A DNA stretch of 64,000 nucleotides from an uncultured Mycobacterium sp. (GTDB lineage Bacteria > Actinomycetota > Actinomycetes > Mycobacteriales > Mycobacteriaceae): the NCBI GenBank assembly GCA_900078375.1, contig FLQS01000045.1, positions 62,001 through 126,000 on the forward strand, given 5' to 3'. This document shows positions 1 through 7,628 of this stretch, piece after piece (within the stretch, counting starts at the first letter, position 1; each line of letters starts with the position of its first letter). A program made the position numbers and the translations under genes. The notes beneath the pieces were generated by a model. That model saw nothing but the letters and a program-made list of their open reading frames with translations, was not told the DNA's origin and did not search any database.

Positions 1-107
1 TGTACGGGGCCGTCTTCGCGCCGCACCTCGCGACCAAGCTGGGTGGCTATGTGACTGTCGGCCCGACCGAGCAGCTCTTCCCTGGCGTGCCGAACCAACC
101 CAGATAG
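1..107 (+). CDS. 3' end of an unidentified CDS
   Basis: An open frame runs in from the left edge and ends at TAG (105-107), nine bases before the P450 start. It encodes 34 residues beginning YGAVFAPHLATKLGG and ending NQPR. The close same-strand spacing suggests an operon with the P450. The visible tail is too short for a family assignment and I do not recognise it. The start and most of the protein lie outside the window. Confidence 0.55.
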   Translation, partial: YGAVFAPHLATKLGGYVTVGPTEQLFPGVPNQPR

Positions 108-116
108 GTCCATCTT

Positions 117-1313
117 GTGAGCAGTGAAGCGACCGTCGAGTTGTACTACGACCCTTACGATTACGCAATTGACGACAACCCGTACCCGGTGTGGCGGCGG
201 ATGCGCGACGAGGCCCCGCTGTACTTCAATGACAAGTACGGCTTCTATGCGCTGAGTCGATACGACGACGTGTCGCGGGCGCTTCCGGACTGGCAGACCT
301 ATCGGTCGGGGAGAGGTACGACGCTGGACATCTTGGCCAGCGGCATCGAGGTGCCGCCGGGAATCCTGCTGTTCGAAGATCCGCCGTTGCACGATCTGCA
401 TCGCCGCCTGCTGTCCCGGGTGTTCACCCCGCGTCGGATGCTGGCTGTCGAAGACCTGGTGCGCGGCTTTTGTGCGCGGGCACTCGAACCCCTTCAGGAC
501 AGTGAGGGTTTCGACTTCGTCACCGATCTCGGCGCGTTCATGCCGATGCGGACGATCGGCTATCTGCTTGGCATTCCCGAGGAGGCCCAGCAGACCATCC
601 GTGACCGCAACGATCAGAGCATCAGCGTTGGCTCCGATGTGGCGGACCTCAGCCCGACGATCTTTCAGGACGCGATCGCTCAGTTCGCCGAGTACATCGA
701 GTGGCGGTCGGCCCATCCCTCCGATGACCTGATGACCGAGCTCCTCAACGCCGAGGTGGAGGATCCCGACGGAACGCGCCGTCCGCTGGAGCGCACCGAA
801 GTGCTGGCCTATACCGCCATGATCGCCGGTGCGGGCAATGAAACCACGGCCCGGCTCATCGCAGCGATGGGTCAGCTGCTCGGGGAACACCCCGACCAGC
901 GGCACCAACTCGTGGAGAATCCGTCGCTGATCCCGTCGGCTGTCGAGGAGTCGCTGCGCTATGAGCCGCCGTCACCGGTGCAGGCGCGATACGTGGCCCG
1001 CGATGTCGAGCTGTACGGGCAGATCGTGACCGAGGGTTCCCACATGCTGCTGCTCAACGCGTCGGCGAACCGGGACGATTCCCGATTCACCGACCCGGAC
1101 CGCTTCGACATCCACCGCACCGGCGGGCATCTGAGCTTCGGGCAGGGCCTGCACTTCTGCCTCGGGTCGGCGCTTGCGCGACTCGAGGCGCGAGTGGCGT
1201 TCGAGGAGGTGCTCAAAAGGTGGACCGACTGGGACGTGGACTACGAGAATGCCAGCAGGGGAAGGACATCCAGCGTGCGGGGCTGGGCGCGGCTACCGGT
1301 CAGGACACGGTAG
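117..1313 (+). CDS. Cytochrome P450
   Basis: A 398-residue haem monooxygenase of the usual soluble bacterial P450 length. The I-helix oxygen-activation motif AGAGNETT lies near residue 240, the K-helix ExxR is ESLR near 280, and the haem-binding loop FGQGLHFCLG puts the cysteine ligand near residue 348. It begins with GTG nine bases after an upstream CDS, so the two are probably cotranscribed. The 3' end overlaps the convergent DUF2306 gene by 14 bp. No ferredoxin or reductase partner is visible. The substrate cannot be told from sequence; mycobacterial P450s of this kind commonly act on steroids, terpenes or fatty acids, which is family knowledge only. Confidence 0.93.
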   Translation: MSSEATVELYYDPYDYAIDDNPYPVWRRMRDEAPLYFNDKYGFYALSRYDDVSRALPDWQTYRSGRGTTLDILASGIEVPPGILLFEDPPLHDLHRRLLSRVFTPRRMLAVEDLVRGFCARALEPLQDSEGFDFVTDLGAFMPMRTIGYLLGIPEEAQQTIRDRNDQSISVGSDVADLSPTIFQDAIAQFAEYIEWRSAHPSDDLMTELLNAEVEDPDGTRRPLERTEVLAYTAMIAGAGNETTARLIAAMGQLLGEHPDQRHQLVENPSLIPSAVEESLRYEPPSPVQARYVARDVELYGQIVTEGSHMLLLNASANRDDSRFTDPDRFDIHRTGGHLSFGQGLHFCLGSALARLEARVAFEEVLKRWTDWDVDYENASRGRTSSVRGWARLPVRTR

Positions 1314-1920
1314 CCGGCTGTCGACTCAGCCGCCGTCGTACCGTGAAGAACGGTATCGTCCAGCCGAGCCAGGCGCCGAGACCCGCGGCGAACCATAGAT
1401 AGTTGTCCTTGTTGCCGCCAAAGACGATGTCCTGCAGCGGCTGCAAGGAGACGAAGATGATCGGTGTCCAGATCCGGTTGGCGATGATTGACAGCGCGAG
1501 CGTGGCGCTGAGGATCATCTGATGGCGATGGTCGCGGAATCGGCGCTGCCGTGCTGCGAGAAGCCCGGTCGTGGTGAACCACAGCCACAGGCCGGCCAGC
1601 ACGACGTTGCTCACCGCCAGGAACGGCCCGAACGGGGTGGCCGCACCGATGACCAGAGCGCAGACGGCAGCCGGAATGGCGGTGGCCACGTAGATGCGAC
1701 CGCACCGGCGGTGCAGCGCCGGACGCCGGGCGCGTAACCCGGGCCAGATCTGCGCGACGGCCGTGACCATCGCCACCGAGGCGAGCATCACGTGCCCGAC
1801 GAGCAGCGGGTAGTGCAATGCGAACGTCGATGGAACCCGGGTGTGGCCGACGAAATAGGGCGGCAGGGAGAAGGCGAGAAATGCCACGACAACGACCGAG
1901 AGGGCTTTTGCGTATGCCAT
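1300..1920 (-). CDS. DUF2306 multi-pass membrane protein
   Basis: A hydrophobic protein of about 206 residues with an N-terminal membrane helix after MAYAKALSVVVV and several further segments, typical of DUF2306. The start is taken as ATG at 1920; a TTG two codons upstream (1926) is also open, but both lie inside an inverted repeat that looks like an operator. It is transcribed away from the TetR gene at 1976, so repression by that regulator is the simplest model. Biochemical function is unknown. Its 3' end overlaps the P450 gene on the other strand. Confidence 0.8.
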   Translation of the reverse strand: MAYAKALSVVVVAFLAFSLPPYFVGHTRVPSTFALHYPLLVGHVMLASVAMVTAVAQIWPGLRARRPALHRRCGRIYVATAIPAAVCALVIGAATPFGPFLAVSNVVLAGLWLWFTTTGLLAARQRRFRDHRHQMILSATLALSIIANRIWTPIIFVSLQPLQDIVFGGNKDNYLWFAAGLGAWLGWTIPFFTVRRRLSRQPATVS

Positions 1921-1945
1921 ACGCAAAAGCGTACGCTATACGCAA
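1908..1945. promoter_or_regulatory. Two tandem 19-bp operator palindromes
   Basis: Site 1 (1908-1926) is TTGCGTATGCCATACGCAA, with arms extending to CTTTTGCGTAT/ATACGCAAAAG at 1905-1929. Site 2 (1927-1945) is AAGCGTACGCTATACGCAA and directly abuts site 1 at the same 19-bp period. Site 1 overlaps the DUF2306 start codon. Site 2 covers the likely -35 region of the TetR gene. Dyads of this size in a divergent TetR intergenic region are typical TetR operators; the binding itself is inferred. Confidence 0.7.
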
Positions 1946-1962
1946 TCGAGATGTCCGTGGTT

Positions 1963-1968
1963 TAGGCT
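1963..1968 (+). promoter_or_regulatory. -10 element TAGGCT of the TetR gene
   Basis: TAGGCT fits the mycobacterial TANNNT -10. Seven bases separate it from ATG at 1976, which would make the transcript leaderless. Confidence 0.5.
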
Positions 1969-1975
1969 GACGGCG

Positions 1976-2611
1976 ATGGCCGACCGAAAAGCCCCCTTGA
2001 GCCGCGAACGCATCGTCACGGCCGCGATCGACGTGGCCGACGCCGACGGTATTGGCGCGTTGTCGATGGCCAGGCTTGCCGAGCGCCTCGGCTGCGGCAC
2101 TATGTCGCTTTACCGGCATATCGCCAACAAAGACGAACTGGTCGTGTTCATGCTCTCGACCGCATCCGGGCCACCGCCGATCACGGTAGAGGGCGCGGAT
2201 TGGCGTGCCGCCCTTACCGATTGGGCCTGTGGGTTATGGGACGTCTACCACCGGCATTCGTGGATCCTGGCGGCATCGGCCGGCGGCCCGCCCGCCGACC
2301 CTGGTCAGTTGGCGTGGCTGGATGCCGGCTTGGCCGCGCTGCGCGGAACGGAGATGGATGAGCGCGACAAGCTGGCCGCCGTCCTGGCGATACTGCATTT
2401 CGTCCGCGGCGCCGCGGCGCTGGCGATCGAGGCGCCCACCGAGGGCCCGGACTATCCCAGTCTGTTGCGCGGCGTCATCGACCCGAGCCGGTTTCCCGCA
2501 TTGGCGTCGGCGTTGGACGCCGGCGCCTTCGACGACGGCGACGAAAGCCACGTCGGGGAGTTCCGATCGGGGCTGGACCAGCTCCTCGACGGCATCTCGC
2601 TGAAGGTCTGA
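1976..2611 (+). CDS. TetR-family transcriptional regulator
   Basis: 211 residues. The N-terminal helix-turn-helix spans about residues 10-58 (RERIVTAAIDVADADG, then MARLAERLGCGTMSLYRHI), followed by an all-helical ligand-binding domain. It is divergent from the DUF2306 membrane protein across an intergenic region filled by two tandem palindromes, so it probably represses that gene and itself. The stop codon abuts the convergent aldehyde dehydrogenase stop with no gap. The ligand is unknown. Confidence 0.9.
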   Translation: MADRKAPLSRERIVTAAIDVADADGIGALSMARLAERLGCGTMSLYRHIANKDELVVFMLSTASGPPPITVEGADWRAALTDWACGLWDVYHRHSWILAASAGGPPADPGQLAWLDAGLAALRGTEMDERDKLAAVLAILHFVRGAAALAIEAPTEGPDYPSLLRGVIDPSRFPALASALDAGAFDDGDESHVGEFRSGLDQLLDGISLKV

Positions 2612-4066
2612 TCAGCCCGCAGGCTGATAGATCGACTTCAGCTCCAGATAGGCAGCCAAGCCCTCGGGTCCGAGTTCGCGTCCCAATCCGCTGGCCTTCA
2701 CGCCGCCGAACGGGGCGGTCGGATCGGGCAGGTAGTGGTTGATCCCGACGGTGCCCGACCGCACACCCTTGGCGACCGCCAGCCCACGCTGCGGATCGGT
2801 GGTCCACACCGAGCCGCCCAGGCCGTAGGCGTTGGCGTTGGCGATGCGCACCGCGTCCTCGTCGTCGTCGTAGCCGATGACCGTCAGCACCGGCCCGAAG
2901 ATCTCCTCCCGGGCGATCTCGGCGTCGTTGGAGACGTCGGCGAAAACCGTTGGTGCGACGAACCATCCGGTGTCGAGCCCGCCCGGGCGGCTGCCACCGG
3001 TGGTGAGCCGTGCGCCGCTGCTGCGGGCGGTGGCGACGAAGGATTCGACGCGGTCACGCTGACGCGCACTGACCAGTGGGCCGATCTGGGTGGCCGGATC
3101 CAGTGAACTGCCCACTGCCAGCGAGGCCGCCAGCGCGGTCACGGCGTCGACGACCTCGGCGTAGCGGCTTCGCGGCGCCAGGATTCTCGTCCCGAGGAAG
3201 CAGGTCTGGCCGTTGTTGAGCAGCGTTGCGGCGAAAAGCTTCTCACCGATCACGCTCAAATCCAGATCGGCGTCGTCGAGGATGATCGCCGCGGACTTGC
3301 CACCGAGTTCCAGTGTCACCGGCCGCAGCAATCCGCCGCACACCGTAGCGATCTCGCGACCGACCTGGGTGGACCCGGTGAACGCGACCTTGTCGATTCC
3401 GGGATGTGACACCAGATAGGCGCCGGTTTCGCGGCCGCCCGGCACCACGTTGATCACCCCGGCCGGGATGTCGGACTCGGCGACCGCCTCGGCGAACAGG
3501 ACGGCGTCGAACACCGTCTCCGGCGAGGGCTTGATGACGAACGTGCAGCCCGCAGCCAGCCCGGGGGCATACTTGAACGCGCTGAGTGCCTGCGGGAAAT
3601 TCCACGGCACAATCGCGCCCACGACACCGACCGGGGTCCGAGTGATGGTGGTCTGTCCGCCGAGGAGGCCGGGTCGCTCGGTGGTGAACTCTTCGGCGCA
3701 GGCCAGTTGCGCGTAATAGCGCAGCAGCACCTGGGGGAAGACCGCCTCGAGCTGGCCGGCGATCGTCACCGGCATGCCGTTTTGCATGCTGACGGCCTGG
3801 GCGATGTGTTCACTGCGCCGATCGAGCGCGTCGGCAAGGGTTTCCATCGCCGCGGCCCGCTTGTCCGCAGGCCAATTCGGCCAGCCGTCGGGGGCGTCGA
3901 AGGCGGCCCGGGCCGCTGCGACCGCCGCATCGATATCGGCATGAACGCCCGCGGCAACGCTGCCCAGTCGCCGTTCGTCGTTGGGGGAGACCACAACGAT
4001 CTCTTCGCTCGAGCTCGGTGTGGTCCACCGGCCGCCGATCAGGAACGTGTCGTAGTGAGTGCTCAT
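2612..4066 (-). CDS. NAD(P)-dependent aldehyde dehydrogenase
   Basis: 484 residues from ATG at 4066 (MSTHYDTF), the family's usual length; the frame is open 34 codons further upstream but that stretch is not aldehyde dehydrogenase-like. Seen in order: Rossmann segment FTGSTQVGREIA, catalytic glutamate in ELGGKSA, catalytic cysteine in NNGQTC, and the C-terminal EEIFGPVLTV segment. It should oxidise an aldehyde to the acid. The two closest genes are convergent or unrelated, so the substrate cannot be inferred. Close to aldehyde dehydrogenases annotated beside mycobacterial P450s, but that link is guesswork here. Confidence 0.93.
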   Translation of the reverse strand: MSTHYDTFLIGGRWTTPSSSEEIVVVSPNDERRLGSVAAGVHADIDAAVAAARAAFDAPDGWPNWPADKRAAAMETLADALDRRSEHIAQAVSMQNGMPVTIAGQLEAVFPQVLLRYYAQLACAEEFTTERPGLLGGQTTITRTPVGVVGAIVPWNFPQALSAFKYAPGLAAGCTFVIKPSPETVFDAVLFAEAVAESDIPAGVINVVPGGRETGAYLVSHPGIDKVAFTGSTQVGREIATVCGGLLRPVTLELGGKSAAIILDDADLDLSVIGEKLFAATLLNNGQTCFLGTRILAPRSRYAEVVDAVTALAASLAVGSSLDPATQIGPLVSARQRDRVESFVATARSSGARLTTGGSRPGGLDTGWFVAPTVFADVSNDAEIAREEIFGPVLTVIGYDDDEDAVRIANANAYGLGGSVWTTDPQRGLAVAKGVRSGTVGINHYLPDPTAPFGGVKASGLGRELGPEGLAAYLELKSIYQPAG

Positions 4067-4171
4067 GGGGCCACAACGTATGCATCCCGGTGTCGCAGCG
4101 GTATCGCCTTGCCCCGCAATACGCCCGAACGAGCGCCTGAAATATCCCTTCCGGGAGGTCCCCGACATGAA

Positions 4172-4199
4172 CCCGCCCGGGCCGTATGGCCCGGGCGGG
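4172..4199. terminator. Strong GC-rich hairpin downstream of the first secreted-protein gene
   Basis: A perfect 12-bp stem, CCCGCCCGGGCC / GGCCCGGGCGGG, closes on the tetraloop GTAT. It lies 21 bp past the stop codon of the gene ending at 4221 (minus strand). There is no long T-run, which is common for mycobacterial terminators. A sister hairpin follows the paralogous gene at 5283-5316. Confidence 0.65.
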
Positions 4200-4220
4200 A
4201 AGGTATGGAGTTGTGGATTG

Positions 4221-4457
4221 TTACGGGGCGTAGCAGCGCTCGTCGCCGTTGATGTTGATCCAGCAGTTCGGGCTGATGAAGTGGGCGTTGGGGCCGGGTA
4301 CGTTCAGCACGCAGTTGGGTCCCTCGAGGTGGTAGCCGATTCCGCAGCTGTCGGCTGCGTTTGCGGTGGGGGCGAAGCTCAGGCCCAAGGCCAGGGCGCC
4401 GGCGGCGGCGACACTGGCGACAAGTCCTGCGGCACGCTTGGTGATCTGTGCAGTCAT
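4221..4457 (-). CDS. Small secreted four-cysteine protein, copy 1
   Basis: 78 residues from ATG at 4457, preceded by a good ribosome site (GGAGG). A signal peptide of about 34 residues (MTAQITKRAAG, a long Ala/Leu/Gly core, then FAPTANA-AD) leaves a mature peptide of about 44 residues with four cysteines (SCGIG, NCVLN, NCWIN, RCYAP), enough for two disulfides. Copy 2 at 5332-5574 is near-identical through the signal peptide, the 5' untranslated hairpin and the terminator but differs more in the mature part. Function is unknown. The longer frame upstream of 4457 is the untranslated leader. Confidence 0.85.
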   Translation of the reverse strand: MTAQITKRAAGLVASVAAAGALALGLSFAPTANAADSCGIGYHLEGPNCVLNVPGPNAHFISPNCWININGDERCYAP

Positions 4458-4477
4458 TGTGTCCTCCGAGATTCTGG

Positions 4478-4499
4478 GCCTGCCCTGGTTGGGCGAGGC
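4478..4499 (-). promoter_or_regulatory. Conserved 5'-UTR hairpin, copy 1
   Basis: On the minus strand the leader folds as GCCT-c-GCCC-aacca-GGGC-AGGC, an 8-bp stem with one bulged base and a 5-nt loop, about 10 nt upstream of the GGAGG ribosome site. The same hairpin is retained base for base at 5595-5616 before the paralog, suggesting a role in translation or mRNA stability. That role is inferred. Confidence 0.45.
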
Positions 4500-4664
4500 A
4501 CGAAAGGAATAGTGCGCCCGGCCAGAGCGGCCGTCTGTCCGCCAAGCGGAGGTTGTAGGGGACGAATTGTCGATCCACCGATCGGGGGACAGCCGGTGGA
4601 TGTCGCGCCGGGGAGGAATTGGCACTGGCGCATCTAAATCCGTTATATCGCAATGGATTTGGGT

Positions 4665-5042
4665 CTATGCATGACTCCATGCGCGCAGTTGTCCTGCGAT
4701 CTCGCTGAGGTCGGCTTCCGTGCTGTCGGCCACCCGGATGACGAAGCTAAAACGGTCATCCTCGGGTGCGCTAATCCGTTGGCCATTGATGGCCAAGAAT
4801 GTAAGGCAGACAGTCCACGCAAGCCTCTTGTTGCCGTCCGCCAGAGCGTGGTTGCTCAATAAAGAATGCAGCAGCGCAGCGGCTTTCACGTGGAGGTCGG
4901 GATATGCGTCCTGGCCGAACACCGTGGCGCGTGGTCGAGCCAGGGCCGAGTCGAGCAAGCCGTAGTCACGGATGGCGACGTCTTCTCCGACTGCGCGCCG
5001 GGCAATTTCGACGAGGTCTTCGAGATCGAGATAATCGATCAT
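4665..5042 (-). CDS. doc: Doc/Fic-fold toxin (death-on-curing family)
   Basis: 125 residues. The Fic-type core motif HALADGNKRLAW near residues 64-75 is the Doc variant (H-x-x-x-D-G-N-K-R), and the N-terminal DYLDLEDLVEIA is also typical of Doc. Known Doc proteins phosphorylate elongation factor Tu and stop translation. The start codon overlaps the antitoxin stop by ATGA, so the two are translationally coupled and the antitoxin comes first, the standard order. The pair sits between the two duplicated secreted-protein genes. Confidence 0.88.
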   Translation of the reverse strand: MIDYLDLEDLVEIARRAVGEDVAIRDYGLLDSALARPRATVFGQDAYPDLHVKAAALLHSLLSNHALADGNKRLAWTVCLTFLAINGQRISAPEDDRFSFVIRVADSTEADLSEIAGQLRAWSHA

Positions 5043-5245
5043 GCGTCCTTGAGACGCTGAAGGACGCTGGCCTCTTCAGTCATGACGCGCTCCAGCGCTG
5101 TGTCGACCCTGGCTTTGTGCGCCCGCCGGGTGATGTACTCGTCGATGGCCGCCAGTGCGACTGCCTGCATTGAGCGTCCCTCGACCGCGGCCTGCCTACG
5201 CAATGCGTCGGTCTGCTCGTCACTGGTCCGCAGAGTCATTCCCAT
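5039..5245 (-). CDS. Ribbon-helix-helix antitoxin of the Doc module
   Basis: 68 residues from ATG at 5245 (MGMTLRTSDEQ); an upstream start at 5272 is open but would run through the operator-like repeats. The N-terminal strand MTLRTS, then DEQTDALRRQAAVEGRSM and AVALAAIDEYITRR, fits a ribbon-helix-helix DNA-binding fold, and the charged C-terminus would wrap the toxin. It overlaps doc by 4 bp. As with other such pairs it probably autoregulates through the repeats just upstream. Confidence 0.82.
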   Translation of the reverse strand: MGMTLRTSDEQTDALRRQAAVEGRSMQAVALAAIDEYITRRAHKARVDTALERVMTEEASVLQRLKDA

Positions 5246-5252
5246 CGGACGA

Positions 5253-5270
5253 TGATACCGGATTGATACC
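5253..5270 (-). promoter_or_regulatory. Direct-repeat operator candidate of the toxin-antitoxin operon
   Basis: TGATACC occurs at 5253-5259 and again at 5264-5270 (GGTATCA twice on the coding strand), 11 bp apart, about one helical turn. The repeats end 7 bp before the antitoxin ATG. Repeats in phase on one DNA face suit cooperative ribbon-helix-helix dimers. Confidence 0.5.
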
Positions 5271-5282
5271 ACTCGCAGCGAA

Positions 5283-5316
5283 AATCCCGCCCGGGCCGTC
5301 TGGCCCGGGCGGGATT
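5283..5316. terminator. Strong hairpin downstream of secreted-protein copy 2
   Basis: AATCCCGCCCGGGCC / GGCCCGGGCGGGATT form a perfect 15-bp stem around GTCT. It lies 15 bp past the stop at 5332 (minus strand) and is the longer sister of the hairpin at 4172-4199. It also separates this gene from the toxin-antitoxin promoter. Confidence 0.68.
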
Positions 5317-5331
5317 GGGGGAGTCGGGAGC

Positions 5332-5574
5332 TTACGGGGCGTAGCAGCGCTGGAAGCCGGCGGCGTTGATCCAGCAGTTCGGGTGGCCGGGGTCGAAGCC
5401 GGCGTCGGGGCCGGGAGCGTTGATCCGGCAGTCACCCCCTGCGAGGTGGTAGCCGATTCCGCAGCCGTCGGCTGCGCTTGCGGTGGGGGCGAAGCCCAGG
5501 CCCAAGGCCAGCGCGCCGGCGGCGGCGACACTGGCGACAAGTCCTGCGGCACGCTTGGTGATCTGTGCAGTCAT
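5332..5574 (-). CDS. Small secreted four-cysteine protein, copy 2
   Basis: 80 residues from ATG at 5574 with a GGAGG ribosome site. Its first 36 residues match copy 1 (4221-4457) except at two positions; the mature part keeps all four cysteines (GCGIG, DCRIN, NCWIN, RCYAP) but differs elsewhere (GGDC for GPNC, and an extra DPGH segment). The pair therefore diverges fastest in the exported portion. Function is unknown. Leader, hairpin and terminator are duplicated with the gene. Confidence 0.85.
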   Translation of the reverse strand: MTAQITKRAAGLVASVAAAGALALGLGFAPTASAADGCGIGYHLAGGDCRINAPGPDAGFDPGHPNCWINAAGFQRCYAP

Positions 5575-5594
5575 CGTGTCCTCCGAGATTCTGG

Positions 5595-5616
5595 GCCTGC
5601 CCTGGTTGGGCGAGGC
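5595..5616 (-). promoter_or_regulatory. Conserved 5'-UTR hairpin, copy 2
   Basis: Identical stem and loop to the hairpin at 4478-4499, in the same place before the ribosome site of the paralogous gene. Confidence 0.45.
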
Positions 5617-5739
5617 ACGAAACGAATACTGCGCCCGCCCGCCGGAGACGTCTGTCCGCCGAGCGGACCGTGTCCCGGGTGAATTGCGCATCCGCCGATT
5701 GGGGGACGGCATAAAATACTCGGGCGGCGAGCAACGGGG

Positions 5740-7176
5740 GTGGCCATGCGTACAGCGGCTTATGTCGGCGGAATCGGTGGCTTTGCGGTAGCCCTGGGCA
5801 TCGGCGCCGCGCTTACTTCTGGCTGTGGTGTCGCCTCGGCAGACGCGGCCGATTCCGGATCGTCGGCCAGGAATACCTCATCGAGCACCCACTCGGCCGT
5901 CGGTCGTTCGCCGCGGGCAAAACCCAAGTCGAAGGCCGTTAAACCGTTATCTGACAAGAAAACTCGTGTTGCCGTAACGGATGCCCCGATGCCAGCGGCG
6001 TCGAGCACGGCCGCCGCCGCCACCTCACCCGTCACCACCAAGGTCGGCGCGGTGACCGGCCCGAACACCCTGACACCGGGCCGATTCGGCATCTATGGCA
6101 CCGACGTCGGCATCATGTGGGACAACGGCATGACCGGTGCCAACCACCAGGTGCTGATGATCTTCGGGGACACGTTCAGCGGCCCGAACATGACCGGTGC
6201 GTGGCGATCCAACGTGCTGCTGCGCACCACCGATCCGATCAGCCGTGTCTTCGCCCCCGGTTCGACGATCAACCCGTTCGCCGGGTCGCCGCTGAGTTCG
6301 GCCGGGATGTCCAAGCAGGTGATCGCGGGCAGCGCACGGTATCTCGGGCCATTCGGTTCCGAAGTGACGATCATCCCCACCGCGGCCATCTCGGTGCCCT
6401 ACGACAATCAGTACGGCGCACGGCAATACGTCAACTTTATGTCGGTGCGGTCCTGGGACTTCGGCGGTACCTGGACCACCAACTATTCCGCGATCGCCTA
6501 CTCCGACGACAACGGCCAGAACTGGACCGTCGCACCGCAGACTATTCGCGCGGCGAGCTGGCTGCGGTCGAGCACGCCATTCGTGTACGGAAACCAGAAC
6601 TTTCAACAGGGTGCCTTCGTCAAGCCACCCGCTGATTCCCCGGACGCCGGATACGTCTTCTCCTACGGGACTCCGTCGGGCCGGCTGGGATCGGCGTACG
6701 TGTCCCGGGTCAAAGAGGCCGACATCCTGGATCTGACGAAATACGAGTACTGGGACGGCGATACCTGGGTGGCCGGTACGCCCGGCGCCGCGGTCCCGAT
6801 CCTGCCGGCGACCCGCAGTAACCAGTATGCCGGCGGGATCCTCGGCCAGCTCGGCCTGTTCTTCGGCAGCTGGGTGGCCGGGCTGTTCGGGGTCGGCGGC
6901 CCCAGCGGGCATGTCAGCGAGATGTCGGTGCAGTACAACACCTATCTGAACAAGTACGTGGCGATGTACTCCAACAGCGTCGGCAGCGTGGTCATCCGCA
7001 CGGCTGACTCACCGGAGGGCACCTGGTCGGCGGCGACGACGCTGGTGACGTCGGTGCAGTACCCGGGCCTTTACGCGCCGATGATGGACCCGTTGTCCAC
7101 CGGCCAGGACGTCTACTGGAACCTGTCGATCTGGGGCAGCTACAACGTCCAGCTGATGAAGACGACGCTGGTTTAA
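5740..7176 (+). CDS. Secreted DUF4185 domain protein
   Basis: 478 residues from GTG at 5740 (ATG at 5746 is an alternative). The export signal is AAYVGGIGGFAVALGIGAAL, ending in ASA-DA. A Ser/Thr/Lys-rich linker of about 70 residues follows, with RAKPKSKAVKPL. The globular DUF4185 domain starts near residue 110 (GRFGIYGTDVGIMWDNG, IFGDTFSG, then repeated WS- and YSDD-type blade segments), consistent with a five-bladed propeller. The family is common in mycobacterial exoproteomes and its activity is not established. A TAAAAT at 5712-5717 could be its -10. The stop overlaps the convergent VOC gene. Confidence 0.87.
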   Translation: MAMRTAAYVGGIGGFAVALGIGAALTSGCGVASADAADSGSSARNTSSSTHSAVGRSPRAKPKSKAVKPLSDKKTRVAVTDAPMPAASSTAAAATSPVTTKVGAVTGPNTLTPGRFGIYGTDVGIMWDNGMTGANHQVLMIFGDTFSGPNMTGAWRSNVLLRTTDPISRVFAPGSTINPFAGSPLSSAGMSKQVIAGSARYLGPFGSEVTIIPTAAISVPYDNQYGARQYVNFMSVRSWDFGGTWTTNYSAIAYSDDNGQNWTVAPQTIRAASWLRSSTPFVYGNQNFQQGAFVKPPADSPDAGYVFSYGTPSGRLGSAYVSRVKEADILDLTKYEYWDGDTWVAGTPGAAVPILPATRSNQYAGGILGQLGLFFGSWVAGLFGVGGPSGHVSEMSVQYNTYLNKYVAMYSNSVGSVVIRTADSPEGTWSAATTLVTSVQYPGLYAPMMDPLSTGQDVYWNLSIWGSYNVQLMKTTLV

Positions 7177-7571
7177 GTGGCGGGCGGGGCGAAGAATTCC
7201 AGCGTGATGCCGTCGGGGTCGCGGAAGCTCAGCCCGGAACCGTAGTGCGCCTCGACGATGCCGCCGTGTGCGACGCCCAGCTCCTCCAGCCTGGCCTGCC
7301 ACCGCGCGAGTTCGGCGCGATCCGCGCAGCCGAACCCGATGTGGTCCAGCCCGATGTTGTGCTCGCTGAACGGCTGATCCGACGGCGCGATGGTGTGCTG
7401 GTGCAGCCCGAGCAGGGTGCCGTTGTCGAGCAGGAACACGCAGTGGTGGAATCCGGCGTCGGTGTCCTCGTCGAGCACGGGATCCGAACCGATCAGCGCG
7501 CGGTACCAGGGCACACTCACCGAGAGATCACGCACCGTGACGGCGACGTGGGCAAGGGTGGGAAAGGTCAT
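7173..7571 (-). CDS. VOC (glyoxalase/bleomycin-resistance fold) protein
   Basis: 132 residues with paired beta-alpha-beta-beta-beta modules. Metal-ligand candidates are His8 in LAHVAVTVRD, the HHCVF region, LDHIGFG and the Glu in DGITLEFF. The family includes dioxygenases, isomerases and resistance proteins; no specific reaction can be assigned. It overlaps the DUF4185 gene by 4 bp tail to tail. Confidence 0.85.
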   Translation of the reverse strand: MTFPTLAHVAVTVRDLSVSVPWYRALIGSDPVLDEDTDAGFHHCVFLLDNGTLLGLHQHTIAPSDQPFSEHNIGLDHIGFGCADRAELARWQARLEELGVAHGGIVEAHYGSGLSFRDPDGITLEFFAPPAT

Positions 7572-7628
7572 GACTCGTCCTTTTCTTCAGTTGTTCTGGT
7601 GTGCTGACGTATCAGCCCTGCTGCCGGT

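Noticed and set aside
4636-4660. AAATCC/GGATTT inverted repeat near the doc stop
   Set aside because: Six-base arms with a 13-base loop and no T-run; too weak to call a terminator or operator.
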